DNA from: Maribacter sp.
GTDB taxonomy: Bacteria > Bacteroidota > Bacteroidia > Flavobacteriales > Flavobacteriaceae
NCBI GenBank assembly: GCA_024643345.1
Contig: JAHENB010000001.1
Span: 309,591-341,674, forward strand
Length of the DNA stretch: 32,084 nt
Reading direction: 5' to 3'
Of this stretch, positions 18,089 to 26,333 are shown piece after piece (positions within the stretch are counted from its first letter, which is position 1; each line of letters starts with the position of its first letter). The notes under the pieces are model-generated. The model had not been told where the DNA came from. It ran no database searches and saw only the letters and a list, made by a program, of their open reading frames with translations. Made by a program: the position numbers and the translations under genes.

Positions 18089-18449
18089 AAAACTTAGGTA
18101 GATAAATGATCAAGCCAATGATCGTTGCAGCAATGGACACCAACATCACGGCTCCTGCGGAGATATCTTTGATAAACCCTATTTTTGAATCGTATTCAGG
18201 TTGCACATAGTCAGAAATTTTTTCAATCGCGGTATTCAATCCTTCTATGCCGAGTACCATTGCCATTGCCATGATTTGTAAGATCCATTCCGTACTGGAA
18301 ATCCTAAAATAGAAACCAGCTCCGGTAACGGCCACTACAATGAAGAACTGCACCTGGATACTGGCTTCGGTTCGAATTAAAAGCAGCGCGCCGCGCCATG
18401 CAAAACCTACACTTTTTATGCGATTTTCAAAAAAAGATTCTTTAGGCAT
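18084..18449 (-). CDS. dgkA: Diacylglycerol/undecaprenol kinase (DgkA family)
   Basis: The ATG at 18449 gives 121 residues; a TTG two codons earlier is also in frame. The protein is a small three-helix membrane kinase. The family core is GIEGLNTAIEKISD, corresponding to the N-x-A-I-E metal and catalytic motif, preceded by WRGALLLIRTEASIQVQ with the conserved E. E. coli DgkA phosphorylates diacylglycerol, while Gram-positive relatives act on undecaprenol; the native substrate here is not fixed by sequence. The stop is 48 bases upstream of ftsK, and the ftsK promoter overlaps its 3' end, so dgkA is separately controlled or reads through. Confidence 0.9.
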   Translation of the reverse strand: MPKESFFENRIKSVGFAWRGALLLIRTEASIQVQFFIVVAVTGAGFYFRISSTEWILQIMAMAMVLGIEGLNTAIEKISDYVQPEYDSKIGFIKDISAGAVMLVSIAATIIGLIIYLPKFF

Positions 18450-18747
18450 TGGCAAAGGCTTTTGATTTTATTGAATGATTGGGCGCGTATATGATTTCGG
18501 ATAACCTTTGTGTTTACCATACCATCGCCATGATCTTAGAATAATCTGTCGGTGAAATTAAAAAAAATAATGGGTGTTCCGCAATGAATTGTACTCAAAA
18601 AATGGTTCTGTATTAGGCAATAGATGCTGCCGTACCAAATATATCCCTGGAAATGATATCCCTCTGGTCAGGACTCCTGGGAAACTTGGTAAAGCAAGTA
18701 ACTTAGGAAAATGGGCCTAAAAAAGACAGACAACAATTAAGCTTAGG
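18450..18747. other. Gene-free region between dgkA and the NhaC-type antiporter
   Basis: About 298 bases with no supported ORF. A TTAGG...CCTAA inverted repeat near 18703-18720 is followed by an A-run on the plus strand and lacks a T-run on the minus strand, so it is not a convincing terminator. No -7/-33 pair for dgkA was found. Confidence 0.4.
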
Positions 18748-20241
18748 TCAGTCCTTTAGTACCCCATGGGCCAGTTGCTTTATCTTAATTTGGAAGGCCG
18801 CAACGACCAAGGTGGTGATCGGACTCAACCAGTTGAATATCGCGAAGAAAAAATACTGGTCCACGCCAACGCCCAAAACACCACTGTGATAAGCCCCGCA
18901 AGTATTCCATGGGATGAGAACAGAGGTGACCGTGCCGGAGTCTTCCAATGTCCTACTAAGATTCTCCGGTGCCAATCCGCGATCTTTGTATGCCTTGGCG
19001 AACATTTTACCGGGAACTACAATGGCCAAGTACTGATCCGAGGCCGTTACGTTCAAGGCAAAACAACTCGCTACGGTCCCTGCAAAAAGCCCGAACGTGG
19101 TTTTGGCCAGACTAAGCAATGATTTGGTGATGCGCGATAAGGCTCCAATGCCATCCATAATGCCTCCAAACGTCATGGCACAGACGATGAGCCAAATGGT
19201 GCCCAACATACCGGACATCCCTTTTGAGGAGAAAAGATCGTTCAGTGAAGGATTATCGGTTGCTATCGAAGTGTTCACGGTGATGGCGTTCATGACACCC
19301 TTGTAACCAGATTCGAAGGTAAGGCTTTCAGAGCCTCCAAGAGAAGCCACGATCCCGGGTTGAAAAATCAGCGCAAAAACTCCGCCCAAAAGCGTTCCGA
19401 TCAATAGAGCCAATAGGGGAGGTGTTTTTTTGAGAATCAATAAAATGACCAACACAGGAACTATGAACAACCAGCCATTGATATTGAATGTTGCGTCCAT
19501 TGAATCTAGCAGCGATTGGGTATCCACGGTACCCGTAGTATTGATCGTAAGTCCCAAGATGATAAAGAATATTAGGGTAACGGTATAGGTTGGTATGGTG
19601 GTTATGGTCATGTATTTGATATGACCGAACAAATCGCCACCGGCCATGGCAGGGGCCAGGTTGGTCGTATCGCTCATTGGGGATAGTTTATCACCGAAAT
19701 AGGCGCCGGACAAAACGGCACCTGCGGTCATGCCCAATGAAATCCCCAAGGCGCTCCCTATACCAATCAAGGCAATGCCCACGGTGGCCGAGGTGGTCCA
19801 CGAACTGCCGGTGGCGATAGAAATGATAGAACAAATGATTACCGTGGCCACCAGAAAAATCGTCGGATTTAAAATTTGCAATCCATAATAGATCATCGAA
19901 GGAATAATTCCACTGATTAGCCAGGTACCAGACAAGGCTCCAACCATAAGCAGGATGAGCAATGCTCCGGTGGTAGATTTAACGTTTTCCGCCACTTCCG
20001 TCAATAATTGGGCATAACTGACCTTATTGAAGGCCCCTACAATAGCGGCTACCGCACCTCCCATAAGAAGAATGAATTGGTTGGACCCACTTAGGGCGTC
20101 ATCGCCAAAGACAAAGACATTATAGGCCAACATGCCCACCAATATCACCACAGGCAATAAGGCTTCGTAGATATTGAGCTCTACATTTTCAACTATATTT
20201 TCATCTTGGGGTTCCGAGGGACGAATGTCTTGGCTTTGCAT
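18748..20241 (-). CDS. nhaC: NhaC-family Na+/H+ antiporter
   Basis: The protein has 497 residues and about eleven membrane segments. NhaC-type features are present: GSSWTTSATVGIALIGIG, SGAYFGDKLSPMSDTTNLA, and the C-terminal SGTVTSVLIPWNTCGAY. The aspartates in KLSPMSDTTN and the S/T-rich unwound regions form the ion path in the NhaC/ArsB-like fold. It exchanges cytoplasmic Na+ for H+ at the inner membrane; malate/lactate antiport as in MleN is also known for this family. It is a single gene with its own near-consensus promoter just upstream. Confidence 0.93.
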   Translation of the reverse strand: MQSQDIRPSEPQDENIVENVELNIYEALLPVVILVGMLAYNVFVFGDDALSGSNQFILLMGGAVAAIVGAFNKVSYAQLLTEVAENVKSTTGALLILLMVGALSGTWLISGIIPSMIYYGLQILNPTIFLVATVIICSIISIATGSSWTTSATVGIALIGIGSALGISLGMTAGAVLSGAYFGDKLSPMSDTTNLAPAMAGGDLFGHIKYMTITTIPTYTVTLIFFIILGLTINTTGTVDTQSLLDSMDATFNINGWLFIVPVLVILLILKKTPPLLALLIGTLLGGVFALIFQPGIVASLGGSESLTFESGYKGVMNAITVNTSIATDNPSLNDLFSSKGMSGMLGTIWLIVCAMTFGGIMDGIGALSRITKSLLSLAKTTFGLFAGTVASCFALNVTASDQYLAIVVPGKMFAKAYKDRGLAPENLSRTLEDSGTVTSVLIPWNTCGAYHSGVLGVGVDQYFFFAIFNWLSPITTLVVAAFQIKIKQLAHGVLKD

Positions 20242-20270
20242 CAGGTTGGTTTAGTTGCTTCGTAATATTA

Positions 20271-20301
20271 CAATTTTATCACGGTTCTGCAAATAACCAA
20301 A
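20271..20301 (-). promoter_or_regulatory. Promoter for nhaC
   Basis: On the minus strand TTTG (20298-20301), a 19-base spacer and TAAAATTG (20271-20278) match the TTTG-N19-TANNTTTG consensus with one mismatch. The leader to the nhaC ATG at 20241 would be about 23 bases. Confidence 0.6.
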
Positions 20302-20312
20302 GTGGTTTTGAA

Positions 20313-21533
20313 CTAGGGGGCAACCTTTTTATTCTTTAGAATTCCCAATTGTTCCATGCTGGTTTTCATGGTTTCATACGTTCGGTGGATATCATTATCG
20401 AGACCTACAGAAAACCTTATCAATCCATTGCTCAGGCCCATTTGTTGCTGTTCATCCAACGGTATTTCTGAGGAGGTGGAAGTACTGGGAGCACTGAAAA
20501 GCGTTTTGTAGAACCCCAAGCTTACTGCCAAATAACCCAATTTCTTAGCTTGCATCATTTCCATAAGGGCGTTGGCCTTCTTTAGGGTGCCCACATCCAT
20601 GGTCATCAGTCCGCCAAAACCGAATTCAGGATTCATCTGCCGTTTCATGACAGCATGTCCCGGATGTGTTTCCAATCCCGGATATACCACCCTAAGGCCT
20701 TGGTTCTCAAAATTTTGAGCCAAATAAAGGGCGTTTGCACTATGCATCTTCATTCTAATGTGAAGGGTGCGCATATTCTTCAAGATCGATGCAGCCCTTA
20801 AGCTATCCAGGGTACTGCCCAACAACATGCCCGAACCTGAGTTGACGTCCTTTAGGGACAAACAAAAAGGTTTGGACCCGCATACCGCACCAGCAACACA
20901 ATCGCTACTTCCGTTGATAAATTTGGTAAGGCTATGGATTACGATATCGGCGCCCAACAGGGCCGGTGCAATGGTAAGGGGAGAAAAAGTATTGTCTACT
21001 ACCAATGGTATCCCGTATTTCTTGGCCAGTTTGGCGAGCGCTCTGATGTCGGCGACCTCCAATAAAGGATTACTGATGCTTTCACAGTAGATCATCTTGG
21101 TGTTATGTGTTATCACTTTTTCAATAGCCTCTATTTTTGTGGTGTCGACAAATGAAGTGGCAATGTTGAACTTGACCAGGAAGTTTTTCATAAAAGCATA
21201 GGTGCCCCCATAAATGGTCCGGCTGCTCACTATATGATCGCCAGCACTGCAAAGTTGCATGATCACTGAGGTGATTGCCCCCATGCCACTTGCGTATACA
21301 TTGGCAGTTTCTGTTCCTTCCAGCGCGGCAAGTGCTTCGCCCAGATATAGGTTTGAAGGGGAAGAATGCCGGCTGTAGAGATAGCATCCCTCGGTATTGC
21401 CCTCAAAGGTATCGAACATGGTTTTTGCTGAAAGGAACGTATAGGTGGAGGAATCGGAAATAGAAGGGTTCACCCCACCATATTCCCCAAAATACTGCAG
21501 ATCTTGTAAGTGATTTGATGCCTTGTAATCCAT
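20313..21533 (-). CDS. Trans-sulfuration-family PLP enzyme (methionine gamma-lyase/cystathionine gamma-synthase-like)
   Basis: The protein has 406 residues. The PLP lysine is K204 in HSLTKFINGSSD, and D180 in VVDNTF binds the pyridine nitrogen. YSRHSSPS (53-60) supplies the phosphate contacts from the neighbouring subunit, and ASGMGAI (81-87) is the PLP phosphate loop. Overall this is a gamma-lyase/synthase fold acting on sulfur amino acids. Methionine gamma-lyases have a substrate-pocket cysteine in R-T-L-Y-G-C-T; here it reads RTIYGGTYAF, so glycine 110 replaces it. Cystathionine or O-succinylhomoserine substrates are therefore also plausible. The gene diverges from an Lrp/AsnC regulator. 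Confidence 0.88.
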   Translation of the reverse strand: MDYKASNHLQDLQYFGEYGGVNPSISDSSTYTFLSAKTMFDTFEGNTEGCYLYSRHSSPSNLYLGEALAALEGTETANVYASGMGAITSVIMQLCSAGDHIVSSRTIYGGTYAFMKNFLVKFNIATSFVDTTKIEAIEKVITHNTKMIYCESISNPLLEVADIRALAKLAKKYGIPLVVDNTFSPLTIAPALLGADIVIHSLTKFINGSSDCVAGAVCGSKPFCLSLKDVNSGSGMLLGSTLDSLRAASILKNMRTLHIRMKMHSANALYLAQNFENQGLRVVYPGLETHPGHAVMKRQMNPEFGFGGLMTMDVGTLKKANALMEMMQAKKLGYLAVSLGFYKTLFSAPSTSTSSEIPLDEQQQMGLSNGLIRFSVGLDNDIHRTYETMKTSMEQLGILKNKKVAP

Positions 21534-21567
21534 GAAAGAAAAAATATTTTATCGTGTAAAATTATTT

Positions 21568-21577
21568 ATTGGTAGAT
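21568..21577 (+). repeat. Direct repeat copy 1 (ATTGGTAGAT), candidate operator
   Basis: ATTGGTAGAT within the 153-base divergent intergenic region. The second copy is 62 bases downstream. It lies near a possible TAATTTTA -7 element of the lyase gene on the minus strand. Confidence 0.4.
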
Positions 21578-21629
21578 AAAAAGTCAATCAAAAAGATAAA
21601 AAATAGAAAATAAAACTATATAATAGTTA

Positions 21630-21639
21630 ATTGGTAGAT
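21630..21639 (+). repeat. Direct repeat copy 2 (ATTGGTAGAT), candidate operator
   Basis: Identical to the copy at 21568-21577. Start-to-start distance is 62 bases, close to six turns of B-DNA. Flanks extend the match to TTNATTGGTAGATNA. Consistent with multimeric binding by the Lrp-type protein encoded next door; binding is inferred. Confidence 0.4.
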
Positions 21640-21645
21640 GATATA

Positions 21646-21659
21646 ACAATATTTATTGT
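21646..21659. promoter_or_regulatory. 14-base palindrome upstream of the Lrp-type gene
   Basis: ACAATATTTATTGT is a perfect inverted repeat centred between 21652 and 21653, 27 bases before the regulator ATG at 21687. It is a candidate autoregulatory site. Confidence 0.4.
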
Positions 21660-21686
21660 ATTTTCAACCTAAAAAAGAAAAAAGGC

Positions 21687-22151
21687 ATGCAAAAAATCGA
21701 TGCAATAGATCACAAGTTGCTCTTCCTCGTACAGGAGGATGCCAAGAAAACCACCAAAGAATACGCCAATAGTATAGGCCTGTCGACCACAGCGGTTTAT
21801 GAACGTATAAAAAGATTGGAGAAGACAGGCACCATAAAGAAATATGTGGCCCTGGTCGACAAAAGAAAAATCAATAAATCGTTTATGGCCCTATGCCAGG
21901 TGAAATTGATACAGCATATTAAGGATTCTGTACTTCAGTTCGAACAAGAGGTCCTTAAACTTGAAGAAGTGGCCGAATGCTATCATATCAGCGGGGATTA
22001 TGATTACCTATTAAAAATCCATGTAAGTGATATGGAGGCCTATCGCGAATTCATGGTCACCAAACTCACAGCACTAAAACATATTGGCAGTACGCAAAGT
22101 TCTTTTGTCATCAGCGAAGTTAAACACAGCACCGCAATACACTTACCATAA
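21687..22151 (+). CDS. Lrp/AsnC-family transcriptional regulator
   Basis: The protein has 154 residues. The N-terminal helix-turn-helix covers about 20-45 (KEYANSIGLSTTAVYERIKRLEKTG), and the C-terminal RAM ligand-binding domain contains ECYHISGDYDYLLKIHV near 88-104. Family members form octamers or hexadecamers and respond to amino acids. It diverges from the trans-sulfuration enzyme with 153 AT-rich bases between. Those bases hold two identical ATTGGTAGAT sites and a palindrome, so it probably controls that gene and itself in response to methionine, cysteine or a product. That target is inference from position. Confidence 0.93.
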   Translation: MQKIDAIDHKLLFLVQEDAKKTTKEYANSIGLSTTAVYERIKRLEKTGTIKKYVALVDKRKINKSFMALCQVKLIQHIKDSVLQFEQEVLKLEEVAECYHISGDYDYLLKIHVSDMEAYREFMVTKLTALKHIGSTQSSFVISEVKHSTAIHLP

Positions 22152-22535
22152 AAACTGATGTCAAACAAAATTCTTGTCAATCAAAGGTAGAGAAAGGAAT
22201 TAAAGATTTTTTTATATTCTAAAGGATCAAATTGAACATATCCCCAAATACTTTATGTGCCAAAGGCCCTCATGGGGTACCCTTTATTGCATCATGCAGA
22301 ACGAGGCGGGGAAGATGTCTTCGGTTAAGGAATATGTAGTCTCCCTTGGCGCCAATAAAAAGATGGAGGATCTTTTTTGAACTTAGCGCCCATATTTTTA
22401 AATCTTAATTCCTTCAAGATTTTGCTTTTTTCTCCAATATTGGTGCCTTGCCCAACCATAAAACATTCGTATTTTTGCTTCTCAAAGGCTCGGGCAATGC
22501 CCAACGACCAACAGTCTTTGGCTAAAACCATTTTT
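22152..22535. other. Intergenic region upstream of dihydrolipoyl dehydrogenase
   Basis: 384 bases. An open frame of 41 codons (22255-22380, plus; begins MCQRPSWG and ends KMEDLF) has no recognisable family, and a 78-codon minus frame (22325-22561) overlaps the dehydrogenase start; neither is convincing. The right part holds the lpd promoter. No riboswitch-like fold was recognised. Confidence 0.4.
22447..22477 (+). promoter_or_regulatory. Promoter for the dihydrolipoyl dehydrogenase gene
   Basis: CTTG (22447-22450), a 19-base spacer, then TATTTTTG (22470-22477), an exact TANNTTTG match. The leader to the ATG at 22536 would be about 50 bases. Confidence 0.6.
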
Positions 22536-23942
22536 ATGACACAATACGATGTGGCCATCATTGGCTCTGGCCCAGGGGGTTATGTAGCGGCAATCCGTTG
22601 CGCGCAGTTGGGTATGAAGACTGCAATCATTGAAAAATACAGCACTTTGGGAGGCACCTGCTTGAATGTGGGCTGTATTCCTTCGAAAGCACTATTGGAT
22701 TCTTCGCACCACTATGAGGATGCCATTACCCATTTTAAAGAGCATGGGATTGAGATTCCCGGGGAAATCAAAGTAAACTTGGCACAAATGATTTCAAGAA
22801 AACAGGCCGTGGTTGATCAAACCTGTGCAGGGGTGAAGTTTTTAATGGATAAAAACAAAATTGATGTTTATGAAGGCATGGGAAGTTTCAAGGATGCAAC
22901 CCATGTCAATATCAAAAAAAATGATGACAAGACGGAGACCATTGAGGCCAAAAACATCATCATAGCCACTGGATCTAAACCGGCAAGTTTGCCTTTCATC
23001 AAAATTGATAAAGAACGGATCATTACCTCGACCGAGGCGCTGAAGCTTAAGGAAATCCCTAAACACTTGATCGTTATCGGCGGTGGGGTCATTGGGCTCG
23101 AGCTAGGGCAGGTTTACAAGCGGTTGGGCTCCGAAGTGACCGTTGTGGAATATATGGATAGGATCATTCCCGGTATGGATGCCGGATTGTCCAAAGAATT
23201 GATGAAGGTGATGAAGAAACAGAAAGTGGCGTTTAGCCTATCCCACAAAGTGAAATCGGTAGAACGCAAAGGCAATGAAGTCATTGTAAAGGCCGATAAC
23301 CAGAAGGGTGAAGAAGTGGTTTTCAAAGGAGATTATTGCTTGGTATCGGTCGGAAGAAGACCTTATACAGATGGTTTGAACGTTGAAGCGGCTGGAGTGA
23401 AATTAGACCCTAAAGGCACCATTGCGGTCAACGACCACTTACAGACCAATGTACCGAACATTTATGCCATCGGCGATGTGGTACGCGGCGCCATGTTGGC
23501 ACACAAAGCGGAGGAAGAAGGATCCGTAGTGGCCGAAATCATTGCCGGTCAAAAACCCCATATTGATTATAACCTTATTCCTGGCGTGGTCTATACATGG
23601 CCTGAAGTAGCGGCTGTAGGCAAAACCGAGGAGGAACTGAAAACACTGGGGATCGAATACAAAGTAGGGCAATTTCCCATGCGAGCTCTGGGACGCTCAA
23701 GGGCCAGTATGGATTTGGATGGTTTTGTGAAAATTTTGGCCGACAAGAAAACCGATGAAGTTTTGGGGGTACATATGATCGGGGCACGATGTGCCGATTT
23801 GATCGCGGAAGCGGTTACCGCCATGGAATTTAGGGCCTCGGCCGAGGATATAGCGCGAATGAGCCATTCACATCCTACGTACGCCGAAGCGGTTAAGGAA
23901 GCCGCCCTGGCTGCCACTGGAAATAGGGCCCTGCATGTTTAA
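22536..23942 (+). CDS. lpdA: Dihydrolipoyl dehydrogenase (E3 of 2-oxoacid dehydrogenase complexes)
   Basis: The ATG at 22536 gives 468 residues; a frame open from 22377 would include the promoter and is unlikely. The FAD dinucleotide motif is GSGPGGYVAA at 10-19. The redox disulfide is C42/C47 in GGTCLNVGCIPSK. The NAD motif is IGGGVIGLE and the second FAD contact is NIYAIGDV. The catalytic histidine is in SHSHPTYAEAVKEAAL near the C-terminus. The enzyme reoxidises lipoamide on pyruvate, 2-oxoglutarate or branched-chain dehydrogenases and the glycine cleavage system. No E1/E2 genes are adjacent. The gene ends at a strong hairpin shared with the convergent CDGSH gene. Confidence 0.96.
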   Translation: MTQYDVAIIGSGPGGYVAAIRCAQLGMKTAIIEKYSTLGGTCLNVGCIPSKALLDSSHHYEDAITHFKEHGIEIPGEIKVNLAQMISRKQAVVDQTCAGVKFLMDKNKIDVYEGMGSFKDATHVNIKKNDDKTETIEAKNIIIATGSKPASLPFIKIDKERIITSTEALKLKEIPKHLIVIGGGVIGLELGQVYKRLGSEVTVVEYMDRIIPGMDAGLSKELMKVMKKQKVAFSLSHKVKSVERKGNEVIVKADNQKGEEVVFKGDYCLVSVGRRPYTDGLNVEAAGVKLDPKGTIAVNDHLQTNVPNIYAIGDVVRGAMLAHKAEEEGSVVAEIIAGQKPHIDYNLIPGVVYTWPEVAAVGKTEEELKTLGIEYKVGQFPMRALGRSRASMDLDGFVKILADKKTDEVLGVHMIGARCADLIAEAVTAMEFRASAEDIARMSHSHPTYAEAVKEAALAATGNRALHV

Positions 23943-23956
23943 CAATACAGTGCTGC

Positions 23957-23995
23957 AAATAAAAAATCCCATCAACTTGATGGGATTTTTTATTT
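23957..23995. terminator. Bidirectional intrinsic terminator
   Basis: AAAAAATCCCATCAA (23961-23975) and its exact complement TTGATGGGATTTTTT (23977-23991) form a strong stem with an A-run on one side and a T-run on the other, so it should stop transcripts from both lpdA (plus) and the CDGSH gene (minus). Pairing extends to about 23957-23995, into the CDGSH stop codon. Confidence 0.85.
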
Positions 23996-24227
23996 AGAGG
24001 GTTTTATGTGTACCGTCGCAGTAAGGCGGATTACCGGTATGCTTGCAAGTACAAAGCCAAACTTCATTATTCGTTTCAGCAACAAAACCTAGAGATCCAG
24101 GTTTTTCATGGGCCCGATGCGTACCATCGCAAAAGGGCTGCTTTTCACTATGACTGCAAGTACACCAGGCATAGCGTTTGTCTTTTTCCAAGGTAATCTT
24201 AATGGGGGCATATATTTTTTTGTTCAT
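23994..24227 (-). CDS. Double-CDGSH iron-sulfur protein
   Basis: The protein has 77 residues with two tandem CDGSH motifs. The first is CTCSHSEKQPFCDGTH (ligands C22, C24, C33, H37) and the second is CTCKHTGNPPYCDGTH (C59, C61, C70, H74). Each fits C-x-C-x2-(S/T)-x3-P-x-C-D-G-x-H and should bind one [2Fe-2S] cluster with three cysteines and one histidine, so a single chain mimics the mitoNEET dimer. There is no signal peptide or membrane segment. A basic N-terminus (KKIYAPIKITLEKDKRYAW) is typical. The role is probably redox or cluster transfer; no partner is evident. Confidence 0.92.
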   Translation of the reverse strand: MNKKIYAPIKITLEKDKRYAWCTCSHSEKQPFCDGTHRAHEKPGSLGFVAETNNEVWLCTCKHTGNPPYCDGTHKTL

Positions 24228-24275
24228 CTATATCATATTTTAATCGATGGGGGAGATAGCCAAAAACCAGGATAC

Positions 24276-25499
24276 TTAACCTTTGACCAGGCCAAAAGAG
24301 CGCAATAACCTATAAAGAAGGCCCCTTGCATTATCGATTAGCGAAACAACGACAAGTTCCGATTTTGCCAAGGTAAGTCTCAATACCGAATTCAAATTCG
24401 CCATCAAGTATACTTTGTGAGATTCATATTTCAGGGCCGAATATGAACATAGTACCATGAAGGCAATTGCGCCGGGAATCACGATCATCGGATGAAGGGA
24501 GTGATTTAAAAAACGATAGAGCCCCAAACCGGTCAGACTACCATAAAGTATGATAAAGTGAATGATGTATATCGATAGGGTACTTTGGCCGATTTTTAGC
24601 AAAGTGGCATTTTTTAAGAGGTTTCTGATCGCCATAAAAATGGCAAAAACCACCAATACGTTCCCTAAACGAATAAACAAATAATTATTCGAGTATACCT
24701 TGCCAAACAATTCGATGCCCGTATTTTTTGAAAGCGCCAAAAACCAATCGGAAGAATAAAAGATAAGGGTAAAGCCAATAATGGCAGAGAGTGTTATCGC
24801 TACCGGATAAAGATATCTGGCGGATTTAAATTTAGTGAACACTATGGAAAGAAACGCACCGAACGATGCGTAACCAAACCATGGAAAAATGGTGAATACA
24901 GAACCGTTAGCTTTTGTGATGTAGTTTGCGATGGCCTGTGGCAAATAACTTAGGCTCGCTTGTTTATATAAGGGCTCAATTATAAATAACACCATTGTTA
25001 TGCCGACCAGGGTGAGGGGTAAAACAAATTTTTTACTTTTTTGGGTAAGCATGTAAAGGCCGATGATGCCCAAGATTGAAAGTCCTATACAGTGAAGTAC
25101 ATCTACCAGATAAAAAGAATCATAGATTTCCCCGCCTAACAGCCCAAACAGATTGAGACGCAATAGATAACCTATAAATAGGAGTTCCAACCCGCGTTTG
25201 ATTCCTTTTTTGACCCGAGGATTCTCCAAACCTGCATTTTCGCCCCGGACCAGCAAAAATGTAAAAATAAAACCCGAAACGGTAAAGAAAACCGGCGCGG
25301 TGATGCCCCTGAAATATTTCCATACCGAAAAGACCATATTATGATCGTCCCTGAAGCCATTGTCGAGTAACCCGTCCACAAAATGACCTTGGAGCATCAT
25401 TAAAATTGCCCAAGCGCGCATGGCATCTATAAAGTATAATCGTGCTTTGTTGTTTTCCACAGTCTTTTTGTAATACCGTCCTGGTTCCAAAACCAACAC
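24276..25499 (-). CDS. Multi-pass acyltransferase-like membrane protein (DUF1624/HGSNAT-like)
   Basis: 407 residues from a GTG at 25499; no in-frame ATG precedes the conserved start of the domain, and a TTG two codons in is the other option. About ten membrane segments are seen. The N-terminal motif RLYFIDAMRAWAILMMLQGHF with H39, then YFRGITAPVFFTVSG, fits DUF1624/heparan-alpha-glucosaminide acetyltransferase proteins and also resembles acyltransferase-3 proteins. Such proteins move acyl groups across the inner membrane onto sugars. The acceptor is unknown. A possible TAATTTTG -7 element lies at 25584-25591 on the minus strand without a clear -33 box. Confidence 0.75.
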   Translation of the reverse strand: MLVLEPGRYYKKTVENNKARLYFIDAMRAWAILMMLQGHFVDGLLDNGFRDDHNMVFSVWKYFRGITAPVFFTVSGFIFTFLLVRGENAGLENPRVKKGIKRGLELLFIGYLLRLNLFGLLGGEIYDSFYLVDVLHCIGLSILGIIGLYMLTQKSKKFVLPLTLVGITMVLFIIEPLYKQASLSYLPQAIANYITKANGSVFTIFPWFGYASFGAFLSIVFTKFKSARYLYPVAITLSAIIGFTLIFYSSDWFLALSKNTGIELFGKVYSNNYLFIRLGNVLVVFAIFMAIRNLLKNATLLKIGQSTLSIYIIHFIILYGSLTGLGLYRFLNHSLHPMIVIPGAIAFMVLCSYSALKYESHKVYLMANLNSVLRLTLAKSELVVVSLIDNARGLLYRLLRSFGLVKG

Positions 25500-25655
25500 G
25501 GATTTTAATGGTGTTTTACTTAAAAATGAGCGTCTTAAAACCCTATATACTTACAAAACGGGGTGTTTGGATGTTTCGCGGTGCAAAATTAGATAAAATA
25601 GGGACATGTCTTTATATTTTGCGGTAAATTCGCAACTAAACCTATAAAATCTTCA

Positions 25656-26198
25656 ATGGCGACTATATTGGCATTTGCGGGAAGTAATTCTTCCACTTCT
25701 ATCAACTATCAACTCGTTAAGTACACCGCCTCACTCCTGGGCCAACACAAAGTACAATTGATCGATATGCACTATTTACCGTTCCCCATGTATGGCGAAG
25801 ATCATGAAAGGGAGCATGGCTTTACCAATTCCCTGATCGAATTAAGGGACGATATCCTTAAATCCGATGGTTTGATCATTTCGGTGAATGAACATAACAG
25901 CAATCCTTCGGCCTTTTTCAAGAACCTGATCGACTGGTTGTCTCGATTGGAACGAAAGTTCTTGCAAGACAAGAAGATCATGCTCATGGCCACTTCCAAG
26001 GGCAAAAGGGGCGCCATGGGTAGTTTGGAAGTGGTCAAGAACGTATTGCCCCGTTTCGGAGCAGAGATCGTGGTCACTTTTTCCCTGCCTTCCTTTACCG
26101 ATAACTTCGAGGAAGCCAAAGGCATATTGGATGTTGAACTGGCATTGGAGCACCGACAGGCCTTGAATTTGTTTCTGGAACAGTTGACTTCAAAATAG
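25656..26198 (+). CDS. NADPH-dependent FMN reductase-like flavoprotein
   Basis: The protein has 180 residues with a flavodoxin-like fold. ILAFAGSNSSTSINYQLV (residues 4-21) is the FMN-phosphate loop. DGLIISVNEHNSNPSAFFKNLIDWLSR covers the central G-x-P/N-E-H-N-x-x-x-P-x-x-x-K-N-x-I-D-W signature, and MATSKGKRGAMGSLEVV follows. Relatives reduce FMN, azo dyes, quinones or chromate with NAD(P)H. TATATTTTG at about 25613-25621 resembles the -7 element with one extra base. The next gene, tilS, is 135 bases on; the gap shows nothing. Confidence 0.88.
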   Translation: MATILAFAGSNSSTSINYQLVKYTASLLGQHKVQLIDMHYLPFPMYGEDHEREHGFTNSLIELRDDILKSDGLIISVNEHNSNPSAFFKNLIDWLSRLERKFLQDKKIMLMATSKGKRGAMGSLEVVKNVLPRFGAEIVVTFSLPSFTDNFEEAKGILDVELALEHRQALNLFLEQLTSK

Positions 26199-26333
26199 AA
26201 AATTCGAATTTTTTGGCATCCTTTTCATTGCTAAAACCCATTTGACCCCCATTGGAAGGGGAAGTGGCGCCCTTTGTGCTTTCCATTTCATTTTCTCCAC
26301 CCCTAAATTCCAATTCTTCCCTAACTTTGCCCT

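Noticed and set aside
18703-18720. TTAGG...CCTAA inverted repeat downstream of the nhaC stop.
   Set aside because: Five base pairs with an eight-base loop and T-run on the wrong side; not a credible terminator.
22255-22380. A 41-codon plus-strand ORF upstream of lpdA.
   Set aside because: No family, no clear ribosome binding site, and it ends before the lpdA promoter; kept only as a note in the intergenic entry.
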